Positions 1-9,272 of a stretch of DNA of 64,000 nt are shown here, in pieces. The stretch spans positions 3,038,001 to 3,102,000 of the forward strand of contig NC_015458.1 in NCBI RefSeq assembly GCF_000209655.1. Direction: 5' to 3'. Within the stretch, counting starts at the first letter, position 1; every line of letters starts with the position of its first letter. Both the position numbers and the translations under genes were made by a program. The notes under the pieces were generated by a model that worked only from the letters and a program-made list of their open reading frames with translations, had not been told where the DNA came from and made no database searches. This stretch comes from Pusillimonas sp. T7-7. Lineage in GTDB: Bacteria > Pseudomonadota > Gammaproteobacteria > Burkholderiales > Burkholderiaceae_B.

Positions 1-462
1 GGGTTCGCGATATGCGCGGATTTCAGCAGCCACCTGACCAACGACCTGCTTGTTGGCGCCTTTGATGACGATCTCGGTTTGAGTGGGGCACTCGACCTTG
101 ATGCCAGCAGGCATGCTGTGAACGATGTCGTGAGAAAAACCAAGCTGCAACTTCAGGGCATCGCCTTGAACCTGAGCGCGGAAACCCACGCCAACCAGAT
201 TCAAACGACGCTCGAAGCCTTTGCTGACGCCCGTTACCATGTTGGCAACCAATGCGCGCAATGTACCCGACATGGCCTTGGCCTGGCGGGAATCGTTGGC
301 AACAGCAAATGTCAGTTGACTGTCTTCCTGGCGAACGACAACGTCGCCCGTCAGGTCTTGTGTCAGCGTGCCCAAAGGACCTTTGACAGAAATTTGGCCT
401 GCGCTGATCGTAGCTTCTACGCCTTGAGGTACGGGGACTGGATACTTAGCAATACGTGACAT
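1..462 (-). CDS. rplF: 50S ribosomal protein L6 (3' end missing)
   Basis: L6 binds 23S rRNA near the factor-binding site of the large subunit. The start codon lies at 460-462 and the product begins [20 protein letters not shown], a recognisable L6 N-terminus. About 154 codons are present; L6 is usually about 177 residues, so roughly the last 23 lie outside the window. It follows rpsH by about 10 bases, the normal place of rplF in the spc operon. Confidence 0.95.
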   Translation of the reverse strand, partial: MSRIAKYPVPVPQGVEATISAGQISVKGPLGTLTQDLTGDVVVRQEDSQLTFAVANDSRQAKAMSGTLRALVANMVTGVSKGFERRLNLVGVGFRAQVQGDALKLQLGFSHDIVHSMPAGIKVECPTQTEIVIKGANKQVVGQVAAEIRAYREP

Positions 463-472
463 GTGATTCTCC

Positions 473-868
473 TTATGCCACGTAGCACAGTACTTCGCCG
501 CCCACGCCAGTAGCGCGTGCTTTGCGATCGGTCATGACACCGCGCGGAGTCGACACAATGGCAACACCCAAACCATTCATGACTTGAGGAATGGTCTTGC
601 TGCCTTTGTAAATGCGCAACCCTGGACGGGAAACGCGGTCGATACGCTCGATGACCGGACGGCCAGCGTAGTATTTAAGGGTGATCTCGAGGACAGGCTT
701 GGCCTTTTCGCCGATGATCTGGAAACTGTCGATATAGCCTTCGTCTTTCAGCACGGCAGCAATAGCTGCTTTCAGCTTCGAGGAGGGCATGCTTACCGAC
801 GTCTTGTTGACTTGTTGCGCATTACGCACACGGGTCAACATGTCGGCGATGGGATCGCTCATGCTCAT
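473..868 (-). CDS. rpsH: 30S ribosomal protein S8
   Basis: S8 is a primary 16S rRNA-binding protein of the central domain and in E. coli also represses the spc operon by binding its mRNA. The product is 131 residues, the usual length, if translation starts at [11 protein letters not shown]. The open frame extends further upstream, but that part overlaps rpsN and has no S8 similarity. A GGAG motif lies just ahead of the chosen ATG. The C-terminal VLCYVA ending and the RPGLRIYKG stretch are typical of S8. Confidence 0.95.
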   Translation of the reverse strand: MSMSDPIADMLTRVRNAQQVNKTSVSMPSSKLKAAIAAVLKDEGYIDSFQIIGEKAKPVLEITLKYYAGRPVIERIDRVSRPGLRIYKGSKTIPQVMNGLGVAIVSTPRGVMTDRKARATGVGGEVLCYVA

Positions 869-879
869 GTGTATTTCTC

Positions 880-1185
880 CTACCAGCTGGCTTTGGTCAT
901 GCCCGGCACTTCGCCACGCATTGCCATTTCGCGCAATTTGTGACGAGTTAAACCGAACTTGCTGTAAACACCGCGCGAACGACCGGTGACAACGCAACGA
1001 TTGCGTTGACGGGTCGGGCTTGAATTGCGCGGCAGTTGCTGCAATTGCAGGCGGGCCTGATAGCGCTCTTCATCAGACTTGGATTGGTCGTCGATGATGG
1101 CTTTCAGTGCAGCACGCTTGGATGCGAATTTTTCTGCCAGCTTGGCGCGTTTGATATCGCGATTGATGAGTGAAAGTTTTGCCAC
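880..1185 (-). CDS. rpsN: 30S ribosomal protein S14 (zinc-independent form)
   Basis: S14 is part of the 30S head and is needed for late assembly. The product is 101 residues, the long form that lacks the paired CxxC zinc ligands; only a single cysteine (RCVVTGR) is visible. The core [19 protein letters not shown] is characteristic. It lies between rplE and rpsH with gaps of about 11 bases, in normal spc order. Confidence 0.96.
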   Translation of the reverse strand: MAKLSLINRDIKRAKLAEKFASKRAALKAIIDDQSKSDEERYQARLQLQQLPRNSSPTRQRNRCVVTGRSRGVYSKFGLTRHKLREMAMRGEVPGMTKASW

Positions 1186-1196
1186 GTCATCGCCCC

Positions 1197-1736
1197 TTAA
1201 TTGCGAAACGGGAAGCTGAAGGCGCTAAGCAGAGCCTTGGCTTCGTCGTCGGTCTTGGCTGTAGTGATGATGCTGATGTTCATACCACGTACGGCGTCGA
1301 TTTTGTCGTATTCGATTTCAGGGAAAATGATCTGCTCTTTAACCCCGACGTTGTAGTTGCCACGCCCATCGAAAGCACGACCCGAAATACCACGGAAGTC
1401 GCGCACACGCGGCAAAGCCACTGCGACCAGGCGGTCAAGGAATTCGTACATGCGCTGGCCACGCAGGGTGACCATGCAGCCGATGGGATAGTCTTCACGG
1501 ATTTTGAAACCCGCGATAGCCTTGCGTGTCTTGGTGACAACTGGCTTCTGGCCTGCGATCTTGGTCAAGTCAGAGACAGCGTGCTCGATGACTTTTTTGT
1601 CGGCAACCGCTTCGGACACACCCATGTTCAGGGTGATCTTGGTGATGCGCGGCACTTCCATTACGCTTTTGTAGCCAAATTTGGCTTGCAGGTCGGCCAT
1701 GACCTTGCTGCGGTAAAACTCTTGTAAACGAGCCAT
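1197..1736 (-). CDS. rplE: 50S ribosomal protein L5
   Basis: L5 binds 5S rRNA and forms the bridge between the central protuberance and the 30S head. The product is 179 residues, full length for the family, starting [16 protein letters not shown], with the conserved [10 protein letters not shown] and [18 protein letters not shown] stretches. It sits between rplX and rpsN with short spacers, so it is co-transcribed in the spc unit. Confidence 0.96.
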   Translation of the reverse strand: MARLQEFYRSKVMADLQAKFGYKSVMEVPRITKITLNMGVSEAVADKKVIEHAVSDLTKIAGQKPVVTKTRKAIAGFKIREDYPIGCMVTLRGQRMYEFLDRLVAVALPRVRDFRGISGRAFDGRGNYNVGVKEQIIFPEIEYDKIDAVRGMNISIITTAKTDDEAKALLSAFSFPFRN

Positions 1737-1748
1737 GTTCTTCGCCCC

Positions 1749-2069
1749 TTAAGCCTTGGCGCCAACGACAGCGCCGCTGGAACGGAATACACGGACCTTG
1801 CTGCCATCTTCCACTTTCACGCCAACGCGATCAGCCTTGCCGGTCTCGGGGTTGAAAATGGCCACATTGGAAATGTGGATGGGCATGGTCTTGTCGATGA
1901 TGCCGCCTTGCGTGCCCGCCATGGGGTTACCCTTGACGTGCTTCTTGACAACGTTGATACCTTCGACCAGCACATGGTCGGCGTCAACACGCTGCAATAC
2001 GGTGCCGCGGCGCTTTTTGTCGCGACCGGTCAATACAATGACTTCGTCGCCTTTACGGATTTTTTCCAT
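1749..2069 (-). CDS. rplX: 50S ribosomal protein L24
   Basis: L24 is an early assembly protein that nucleates 50S folding. The product is 106 residues and contains the N-terminal KOW-type segment ([19 protein letters not shown]) followed by [12 protein letters not shown], both typical. It lies 10 bases after rplN and 12 before rplE in normal order. Nothing unusual was seen. Confidence 0.96.
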   Translation of the reverse strand: MEKIRKGDEVIVLTGRDKKRRGTVLQRVDADHVLVEGINVVKKHVKGNPMAGTQGGIIDKTMPIHISNVAIFNPETGKADRVGVKVEDGSKVRVFRSSGAVVGAKA

Positions 2070-2079
2070 GATGGGCTCC

Positions 2080-2448
2080 TTACAGCACTTCTGGAGCCAG
2101 CGACACGATCTTCATGAACTTCTCTGTACGCAGTTCGCGCGTTACAGGTCCGAAGATACGGGTACCGATGGGTTCCAGTTTGGCGTTGAGCAGCACGGCA
2201 GCGTTGCCGCCGAACTTGATCAGCGAACCGTCTTTGCGACGTACGCCCTTAGCGGTACGAACCACTACTGCGTTATAAATTTCGCCCTTCTTGACGCGTC
2301 CGCGTGGCGCTGCATCTTTGACACTAACTTTGATAATGTCACCGATAGCGGCATAACGGCGCTTTGAGCCGCCCAACACTTTGATGCACATGATTGACCG
2401 TGCGCCAGTGTTGTCGGCCACGTCGAGCGTGGTCTGCATTTGGATCAT
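2080..2448 (-). CDS. rplN: 50S ribosomal protein L14
   Basis: L14 binds 23S rRNA at the subunit interface. The product is 122 residues, the usual length, starting [20 protein letters not shown] and containing the [16 protein letters not shown] core. In most bacteria rplN opens the spc operon directly after rpsQ. Here rpsQ is about 8.6 kb away, behind rightward metabolic genes and a strong terminator, so rplN must be transcribed from a local promoter; a candidate lies at 2683-2711. Confidence 0.96.
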   Translation of the reverse strand: MIQMQTTLDVADNTGARSIMCIKVLGGSKRRYAAIGDIIKVSVKDAAPRGRVKKGEIYNAVVVRTAKGVRRKDGSLIKFGGNAAVLLNAKLEPIGTRIFGPVTRELRTEKFMKIVSLAPEVL

Positions 2449-2852
2449 GATTTTTCCTGTTCCAACTTAGCCGCACCGCGCCGCCCACCCGGGCACGCTG
2501 CACAACCAGTTTTGGTCCCGTCAGTTTTGACTGAGCTTGCCGCCCACCCAAAACCTGGGTTGAAATCTTGCTAAAAATTAGCCTCTAGGCTTGCGGTGCA
2601 AGCATTTTTGCTCCGCAAATACTGCTTTTGCTTCTCTTACATTCTTTGCTTTGTTGGCGGTGCCATCTACAGCAAGCCTTGTACTATATGCTTTTTTCAA
2701 GACAAAAGCAAGCCACTTGTTCTTTGACCCGGCTTGGGCGTTGCACGCCTACCACTTCGATGCCCCCTGGCAGCATGCTATAAATTAGTTGGCGGCACTG
2801 CCAGCGCAGTACCCTCTCCCCATTTTTTATAATTATTTTAGCGAGAAGACGC
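2449..2852. other. divergent intergenic region, rplN / aldehyde dehydrogenase
   Basis: This 404-base gap holds the control signals for the leftward spc operon and the rightward dehydrogenase. Visible are three small inverted repeats in what would be the rplN leader (ACCCA/TGGGT at 2547-2561, GCTAA/TTAGC at 2570-2582, GCTTGC/GCAAGC at 2589-2603), a leftward promoter candidate at 2683-2711, and a rightward TATAAT at 2828-2833, 19 bases ahead of the dehydrogenase start, without a clear -35 box. No coding sequence is supported. Confidence 0.6.
2683..2711 (-). promoter_or_regulatory. candidate sigma-70 promoter for the rplN (spc) operon
   Basis: On the minus strand TTGCTT (2706-2711) and TATAGT (2683-2688) are separated by exactly 17 bases. 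The start point would fall near 2676, giving a leader of about 230 bases before rplN. The same -35 hexamer, TTGCTT, occurs in the candidate str operon promoter at 25411-25440. This is a motif match only. Confidence 0.5.
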
Positions 2853-4280
2853 ATGTACGAAACTCTGGCCCTATACATTGATGGTGAATTCATAGATGGC
2901 GGTGGCCGCAAAACCGACGAAATCACCAACCCGGCCACACTCGACGTGCTTGGCCAATTGCCCCATGCCACCACGGCCGACCTGGATCGCGCTTTGGCCG
3001 CCGCAGCCCGCGCCTTCGAGTCCTGGCGGCACAGTTCCCCCATGCAACGCTCTGAAATCCTGCGCAAGGTCGGGCAGCTTTCTCGCGAACGCGCACAGGA
3101 TATCGGACGCAACATGACACTCGACCAAGGCAAGCCGCTGGCCGAGTCCGTGGGTGAAATCATGTCTTGTGCAGACCACACTGACTGGCATGCCGAAGAA
3201 TGCCGCCGCATTTATGGCCGCGTCATCCTTCCGCGCTCACCAGAAGTACGGCAAATGGTCCTGCGCGAACCTATCGGTGTCTGCGCCGCCTTCACACCCT
3301 GGAACTTTCCCTATAACCAGGCCATCCGCAAAATATGCGCCGCCATAGGCGCTGGCTGCACCATCATCCTGAAAGGACCCGAAGACTCGCCCAGCGCTGT
3401 CATGGCGATCGCCCGTATGTTCCACGACGCCGGCCTGCCTCCTGGTGTACTGAATATTGTCTGGGGCGTTCCCAGCGAGGTGTCTGACTACCTCATCCGC
3501 TCACCCATCGTGCGCAAGGTATCGTTCACCGGCTCGGTGCCGGTTGGCAAACACCTGGCGTCGCTGGCCGGCGCCCACATGAAGCGAGTGACCATGGAAT
3601 TGGGCGGCCACTCGCCCGTTCTGGTTTTCGATGATGCCGACGTCGACCGCGCCGCCAAGCAGTTGGCCCGTTTCAAAGTACGCAACGCCGGCCAGGTTTG
3701 CGTCTCGCCCACACGCTTCTATATTCACGAGAAAATCTACGATCAGTTTCTGGAAAGCTTCGTCAATACACTCAAAACCGTCAAAGTTGGCGACGGCATG
3801 GATCCCGACACGCAAATGGGCCCTCTGGCCCACGAGCGCCGGATCCCGACCATGCAGAAGTTTGTCGAAAATGCCGTGCAGCTCGGAGGCAAGGTTGTAC
3901 TGGGTGGCGAAACCCTGGACCGCAAGGGCCACTTCTTCTCGCCAACCGTGGTGACCGACTTGCCTGAGGACTCCATGTTGATGACTGAAGAGCCTTTTGG
4001 CCCGATCGCACCCCTGACCCGCTTCTCTGACACCGACGACGTCATCAAACGGGCCAACTCCCTGCCCTTTGGCTTGTCGTCCTATGTGTTTACCAATTCG
4101 CTGCAAACGGCTACCAAAGCGTCCAACGGCATCGAGGCGGGCATGGTCAATATCAACCACTTTGGCAGCGCACTGCCTGAAACACCGTTCGGCGGCGTCA
4201 AAGACAGCGGCATCGGCAGCGAAGGCGGCTCCGAAACATTTGACGGTTATTTGGTAACCAAATTTGTGACACATGTCTGA
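2853..4280 (+). CDS. NAD(P)-dependent aldehyde dehydrogenase (succinate-semialdehyde dehydrogenase-like)
   Basis: Oxidises an aldehyde to the acid in the cytoplasm. The 475-residue product is full length for the ALDH superfamily. Visible motifs are PWNFP (149-153), the nucleotide-binding FTGSVPVG (225-232), the general base in MELGGHSP (Glu249) and the catalytic cysteine in GQVCVSP (Cys283). The overall pattern is nearest to the GabD/SSADH group, but the substrate cannot be read from sequence. A strong terminator follows at 4402-4438, so it is probably its own transcription unit rather than part of the thiolase operon downstream. Confidence 0.85.
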   Translation: MYETLALYIDGEFIDGGGRKTDEITNPATLDVLGQLPHATTADLDRALAAAARAFESWRHSSPMQRSEILRKVGQLSRERAQDIGRNMTLDQGKPLAESVGEIMSCADHTDWHAEECRRIYGRVILPRSPEVRQMVLREPIGVCAAFTPWNFPYNQAIRKICAAIGAGCTIILKGPEDSPSAVMAIARMFHDAGLPPGVLNIVWGVPSEVSDYLIRSPIVRKVSFTGSVPVGKHLASLAGAHMKRVTMELGGHSPVLVFDDADVDRAAKQLARFKVRNAGQVCVSPTRFYIHEKIYDQFLESFVNTLKTVKVGDGMDPDTQMGPLAHERRIPTMQKFVENAVQLGGKVVLGGETLDRKGHFFSPTVVTDLPEDSMLMTEEPFGPIAPLTRFSDTDDVIKRANSLPFGLSSYVFTNSLQTATKASNGIEAGMVNINHFGSALPETPFGGVKDSGIGSEGGSETFDGYLVTKFVTHV

Positions 4281-4401
4281 TTTCATGACAACGGCCGGCC
4301 TGTACGCGGCCGACTCTGCATGTGTCAATCACGACGTCAAGCCCAAGCCGGTTTAGCAATGCGATAAGGTCGATTCCCCACACCGGGGGCCGCCAGTTCT
4401 T

Positions 4402-4444
4402 AACCGCCATACGCCCTTTTCCGGGGCATATGGCGGTTTTGTTT
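4402..4444 (+). terminator. terminator after aldehyde dehydrogenase
   Basis: AACCGCCATA (4402-4411) pairs with TATGGCGGTT (4429-4438), extended inwards by further G-C pairs, and is followed by TTTTGTTTTG. This is a typical rho-independent terminator separating the dehydrogenase from the thiolase operon. Confidence 0.85.
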
Positions 4445-4541
4445 TGTTACCCACTATCAAAGCCAACCCGGCCTTTGCCACTTACATCCAGCTTAAATTG
4501 AAACAGGTGTTCACGCACAAGACTGGTTAAAGACAAGGCAT

Positions 4542-5840
4542 ATGGCTTTTGCACCGATATACATTGTTGACGGCGCCCGCACTCCATTCCTGAAAGCACG
4601 TAACGCACCCGGACCTTTTGCCGCGTCCGACCTGGCTGTCCAGACCGGACGCGAGCTATTGTTGCGACAAGCCTTTACCCCCAGCGATCTGGATGAAGTC
4701 ATTATCGGCTGCGCCGCCCCCTCTCCGGACGAAACCAATATCGGACGAGTCATTGCCCTACGGCTGGGCTGCGGCCACAAAGTGCCTGGCTGGACCGTCA
4801 TGCGCAATTGCGCGTCGGGCATGCAGGCACTCGATTCGGGGTTGATGTCGATTCAAACCGGACGGTCTGACCTGGTGTTGGCTGGCGGAGTGGATGCCTT
4901 GTCACGTGCGCCGGTACTGCTGTCCGACGACATGGTGAACTGGCTGGCAGCTTGGGGCAGAAGCCGCAGCCTGAGCAAAAAATTGGCCACCTTGAAAAAC
5001 CTGCGGCCCCAATATCTGACGCCCGTCATCGGATTGCTTAAAGGGCTGACCGACCCGGTTGTCGGCCTGTCCATGGGACAAACCGCCGAGAACCTGGCCC
5101 ACGAGTTCGGCATCAGCCGCCAGGCCATGGATGCCTATGCCGCCCAAAGCCACCAACGTGCCCTCGCCGCGCAGCAAGGTGGCGCTTTCCAGGAAATCGC
5201 TCCGCTGGTCGACCAGAAAGGCCAGCTTTACAGCCAGGACGACGGCATACGCACAGACTCCACCCCAGCCAAGCTGGCACAGCTCAAACCCGTATTCGAC
5301 AAGCCTTGGGGCAACATCACGGCCGGCAACAGCTCACAGGTCAGCGACGGAGCAGCGCTGCTGCTGTTGGCTTCGCAGGCTGCGGTAGATCGCTGGAAAT
5401 TGAAACCCTTGGGCCGTATTACGGATGCCCAGTGGGCCGGGCTGGATCCCGCCGTCATGGGGCTGGGGCCGGTCATGGCTGCAACGCCATTGCTGGAACG
5501 TCATCAACTGGGATTGAACGACCTGGACTTATGGGAAATCAACGAAGCATTTTCGGCTCAAGTGCTCGGCTGCCTGGCCGCCTGGAACGACGAGACCTGG
5601 TGCCAAGAGCAACTGGGCCGCACAGCCCTGGGCGCATTGAATACGGACCGGCTGAACGTTGATGGCGGCGCCATTGCCCTGGGACACCCTGTTGGCGCAT
5701 CAGGCGCCCGCGTTGTGCTGCACCTGCTCAATGCCTTGCACGCCCGGCAACTAAAGCGCGGCATTGCCGCCATCTGCATAGGAGGCGGGCAAGGAGGCGC
5801 CATGCTGATAGAAACCTGCCATGAACGAGGATCATCATGA
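4542..5840 (+). CDS. acetyl-CoA C-acyltransferase (3-ketoacyl-CoA thiolase)
   Basis: Last step of beta-oxidation: splits 3-ketoacyl-CoA with CoA into acetyl-CoA and a shortened acyl-CoA. The 432-residue product carries the acyl-binding cysteine in RNCASGMQA (Cys90), the base in ALGHPVGASGAR (His382) and the second cysteine in CIGGGQGG (Cys412), so all three thiolase residues are present. At 432 residues it is closer to FadI in length than to FadA (about 390). Its stop overlaps the start of the next gene (ATGA), indicating translational coupling to the hydratase/dehydrogenase. Confidence 0.9.
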   Translation: MAFAPIYIVDGARTPFLKARNAPGPFAASDLAVQTGRELLLRQAFTPSDLDEVIIGCAAPSPDETNIGRVIALRLGCGHKVPGWTVMRNCASGMQALDSGLMSIQTGRSDLVLAGGVDALSRAPVLLSDDMVNWLAAWGRSRSLSKKLATLKNLRPQYLTPVIGLLKGLTDPVVGLSMGQTAENLAHEFGISRQAMDAYAAQSHQRALAAQQGGAFQEIAPLVDQKGQLYSQDDGIRTDSTPAKLAQLKPVFDKPWGNITAGNSSQVSDGAALLLLASQAAVDRWKLKPLGRITDAQWAGLDPAVMGLGPVMAATPLLERHQLGLNDLDLWEINEAFSAQVLGCLAAWNDETWCQEQLGRTALGALNTDRLNVDGGAIALGHPVGASGARVVLHLLNALHARQLKRGIAAICIGGGQGGAMLIETCHERGSS

Positions 5841-7801
5841 CGGACGCTTTCGACGCCTTGGGCCTGGACAACTTCGACTGCCATCTGGACGACGAGCACG
5901 TGGCGTGGCTGACCCTGAACTGCCCTGACAGCCCGGTCAACCGACTTTCGGCCGGCGTCATGCATGAACTGGGCCGGGTCCTTGATTATTTCGACCAGAC
6001 ACGGCCAGCGGGGGTGATCATTCAGTCCGGCAAGGAGGCCGGTTTCATTGCCGGCGCCGATATCGACGAGTTCGCCGGCCTGGATACATCGGCCAAAGGC
6101 ATGGAGCTGGTCTCGCGCGGATGGACGCTGTTCAATCGCCTGGCCCGGGTGAGCTATCCCACGCTGGCACTGATACACGGCCACTGCCTGGGCGGCGGGC
6201 TGGAGCTGGCTCTGGCATGCCGCTATCGCCTGGTGGTGGATCAAGCCGGCACATCGCTGGCGCTGCCCGAAGTCATGCTGGGCATCTTCCCGGGCTGGGG
6301 CGGCATGCAGCGCCTGCCTCAGTTGGTGGGCGCACCGGCAGCCCTGGACATGATGTTGGGTGGCAAGCCCCAAGATGCCCGCAAGGCCGCCAAACTGGGC
6401 CTGGCCGACGGCCTGGTTGCTCCCCGGCTGGCCGCAAAAGCAGCCAAGACCATAGCCCTGAGCGGCAAGCCCAGGCGTCGGGTCCAAGGCCTGCCGGCAC
6501 TACTCAACCATTCCTTAGCGCGCCCCTTGGTCGCCAGGCAAACCATCAGGAAGCTGGATGCCCGCGACCCCTATCGCCACTACCAGGCCCCCCGCGCCAT
6601 TCTGCAGATATGGGCTGAGCATGATGGCAACGCGCTCAAGGCGCCACAGTTGGTCGATCAACTCGTCCGATCCGATACCGCACGCAATCTGTTGCGTGTC
6701 TTCCGTCTGCAGGAGCGCCTTAAAGAATTCGGCAAAGCCGGGCACCAGCAGCAGCCTGCCCGGCATGTGCACGTCATTGGCGCAGGTGTCATGGGTGGCG
6801 ACATCGCGGCCTGGTGCGCGCTGAAAGGGCTGACCGTAACCCTGCAAGACCAGGATCGCGAACGTATTGCGCAAGCACAAGGACGGGCCAACGCACTATT
6901 TGCGCGCAAGCTCAGGGATATGCGCGAGGCACGCGCCGCCGCCGACCGGATGACGCCCGACCTGCAGGGCGACGGAGTCCGGCACGCCGACATTGTCATC
7001 GAAGCCATTACCGAAAACGCTGACATCAAACGCAGCTTGTATGCGCAAATCGAGCCACTGATGAAGCCGGGCGCCATCCTGGCCACCAATACGTCCAGCC
7101 TGTCGCTTGAGTCGCTCGGCTCTGAGCTGATCGCGCCGGAACGCTTTATCGGCATCCATTTTTTCAACCCCGTGTCCAAAATGCCGCTGGTCGAGGTCGT
7201 GGAAACCGACGAGGTCAGCACGGCGGTCAAAAAGGCCGCTTACGCTTTCGTGGGCACCATCAGCAAGCTGCCCTTGCCCGTACAAGACACGCCCGGCTTC
7301 CTGGTCAATGCCGTGCTGGCGCCTTATATGCTTGAGGCCATGCGCTGCGTGGATGAAGGAATCAAGCCTGAAACCCTGGACGCGGCGATGCTCAGATTTG
7401 GCATGCCCATGGGCCCCATCGAGTTGATCGACACTGTGGGCCTGGACATCGCCCGAGATGCCGGCCGCCAACTCTCGGCTCAGGCAAGTTTGCCTGCGTG
7501 CCTTGAACGTCATCTGGACCGCAAGGAACTGGGCCGCAAATCGGGCCAGGGCTTCTACCGCTGGAAAGACGGCAAGGCAATCAAACAAGACCCAGGCACG
7601 ATACCGAACGGACTTGCGACCCGCCTGATTACCCCATTGATCGACAAAACCAGGCAGCAGCTTGAAAAGCATGTCGTGGCCGATACCGATCTGGCCGATG
7701 CCGGCGTGATTTTTGGTACAGGGTTTGCTCCGTTCTCCGGCGGCCCGCTGCACTACATCAACACAAGGCCAGTAGACACTCAACCCACACCACAAGAATA
7801 A
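5837..7801 (+). CDS. FadB/FadJ-type enoyl-CoA hydratase / 3-hydroxyacyl-CoA dehydrogenase
   Basis: Bifunctional beta-oxidation enzyme. The N-terminal crotonase domain (about 1-200) has GHCLGGGLELALA with Glu123 and LPEVMLGIFPG with Glu145, the two catalytic glutamates. The Rossmann domain starts at VIGAGVMGGD (313-322), and HFFNPVSKMPLVEVV gives the dehydrogenase histidine (His441). A C-terminal dehydrogenase domain with FGMPMGPIELIDTVGLD follows. At 654 residues it is shorter than E. coli FadB or FadJ (over 700), the difference being mainly at the C-terminus. With the coupled thiolase it forms the alpha and beta subunits of a probable trifunctional complex. Confidence 0.9.
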   Translation: MTDAFDALGLDNFDCHLDDEHVAWLTLNCPDSPVNRLSAGVMHELGRVLDYFDQTRPAGVIIQSGKEAGFIAGADIDEFAGLDTSAKGMELVSRGWTLFNRLARVSYPTLALIHGHCLGGGLELALACRYRLVVDQAGTSLALPEVMLGIFPGWGGMQRLPQLVGAPAALDMMLGGKPQDARKAAKLGLADGLVAPRLAAKAAKTIALSGKPRRRVQGLPALLNHSLARPLVARQTIRKLDARDPYRHYQAPRAILQIWAEHDGNALKAPQLVDQLVRSDTARNLLRVFRLQERLKEFGKAGHQQQPARHVHVIGAGVMGGDIAAWCALKGLTVTLQDQDRERIAQAQGRANALFARKLRDMREARAAADRMTPDLQGDGVRHADIVIEAITENADIKRSLYAQIEPLMKPGAILATNTSSLSLESLGSELIAPERFIGIHFFNPVSKMPLVEVVETDEVSTAVKKAAYAFVGTISKLPLPVQDTPGFLVNAVLAPYMLEAMRCVDEGIKPETLDAAMLRFGMPMGPIELIDTVGLDIARDAGRQLSAQASLPACLERHLDRKELGRKSGQGFYRWKDGKAIKQDPGTIPNGLATRLITPLIDKTRQQLEKHVVADTDLADAGVIFGTGFAPFSGGPLHYINTRPVDTQPTPQE

Positions 7802-7864
7802 AAAGAACGTTTTCCTATTTATTAATTATTGATGAAGTAGAGAAGATTTAACCGGAGGTGACAT

Positions 7865-9183
7865 ATGAAAGCAGCAAAGTCGTTACGTGTAGTTTCGGCA
7901 ATGATATTGGGGCTGGGAACAGGAGGCGCCCACGCGGCGGGTTTCCAGTTGCTTGAGCAAAATGCGAGCGGCATCGGAAATGCCTACGCGGGCTCGGCCG
8001 CCATCGCCGAGAATGCCAGTACGATTTACTACAACCCTGCAGGCATGACCCGCCTGCCAGGTCTCAATGTATCGGGCGGCCTGGTTGGCATCAAGCCATC
8101 CTTCAAGTTCGATGACACGGCAGCACAGACCCCGGCGGCCCTTCCCTTGGAACCAACAACGGCGGCGATGCCGGCTCGCTGGGCCTGGTACCTAACGCCT
8201 ATATTTCGTGGGAAGTGAACCCAAACTGGTTCGTGGGCTTGGGCATAGGCGCCCCGTTCGGACTGATGACCGAATACGACGAAGGCTGGATCGGGCGCTA
8301 CCACTCCAAGAAGTTCAAGATCAAGAGCATCAACATCAATCCATCGGTAGCCTACAAAGTGAACGACCAGCTGTCCATAGGGGCAGGGGTCAACTGGCTG
8401 CAGCTCGATGCCAACTATCGGCGCAACGGCCCAGCCGCGGGATTGATCGGCCAATTGCCGGGCGGCATGGCCAATCCACTGGCGCCCGGACTGCTGGGCG
8501 CCCCTGATCTGGAAGCGCAAGCCAAATTGAAAGGGGACGCCTGGGGTTGGAATCTGGGCCTGATGTATCAGGCCACACCCGCCACGCGGATAGGCTTGTC
8601 GTACCGATCCAAAGTCAAGATCAATACCAGCGGCGACACCAATATCGATAACCCCACACCGGTTCCCATTCCCACGCATTTCGATGCCAGCGCGACCGTT
8701 GAGCTGCCGGACACCGCCATTTTCAGCGTAGTACATGATTTGAACAGTAAATGGCAACTGCTGGCCGATGTCTCATGGACGGGCTGGAGCAGCATCAAGA
8801 CGTTGAAAATCGACAATGGCTACCCACCGCTCAACGACGAGCTGGATCTGCGTTTTCGCGATACCTGGCGCGTTGCCCTGGGCGCCAACTACAAACTGAA
8901 TCATCAGTGGACGCTTAAAGGCGGCGTGGCATGGGATCAATCGCCGGTGGACAGCAGCAAGTATCGCCCCACCTCTTTGCCGGACAATGACCGCTACTGG
9001 GTATCGATAGGCGCGCAGTACAACTTCGACGAGCGCACCACTATTGACATCGGCTATGCGCATCTGTTCCTGAGCAACACATCGATAGACAACGACACCG
9101 ATGCCGCAACTAAGGGCACCGTGCGCGGCGACTATTCGTCCAACGCCAATATGCTTGGTTTGCAAGTGTCACACCGCTTCTGA
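7865..9183 (+). pseudogene. FadL-family outer-membrane fatty acid transporter, frameshifted
   Basis: FadL porins move long-chain fatty acids across the outer membrane. The first frame (7865-8218) starts after GGAGG with a signal peptide (to about residue 25, ending AHAAG) and the FadL N-terminus GFQLLEQNASGIGNAYAG. The homologous sequence then continues one base back, in the frame giving NNGGDAGSLGLVPNAYISWE, VNPNWFVGLGIGAPFGLMTE and the barrel to LGLQVSHRF at 9183. The frame change lies between 8116 and about 8150; one missing base near 8143-8145 would explain it. Whether this is a true mutation or a sequencing error cannot be told here. If real, the product is a truncated, non-functional porin, although the rest of the gene is not decayed. 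Confidence 0.85.
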
Positions 9184-9272
9184 TGCCAAGCGCTGCAATA
9201 TAGTCCTGAAGCCGCCCCGGGTGCTACCATAAGGCAGGGCAACATCTCAGCTGGCAAAAAAAGGCACATGCT

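Noticed and set aside
2589..2609. GCTTGC hairpin followed by ATTTTT as a rightward terminator
   Set aside because: No rightward gene lies upstream to be terminated; it is short and more likely part of the leftward rplN leader.
8215..9183. A separate gene beginning with GTG inside the FadL region
   Set aside because: The FadL homology runs on upstream of this GTG in the same frame, so it is the second part of one frameshifted gene.
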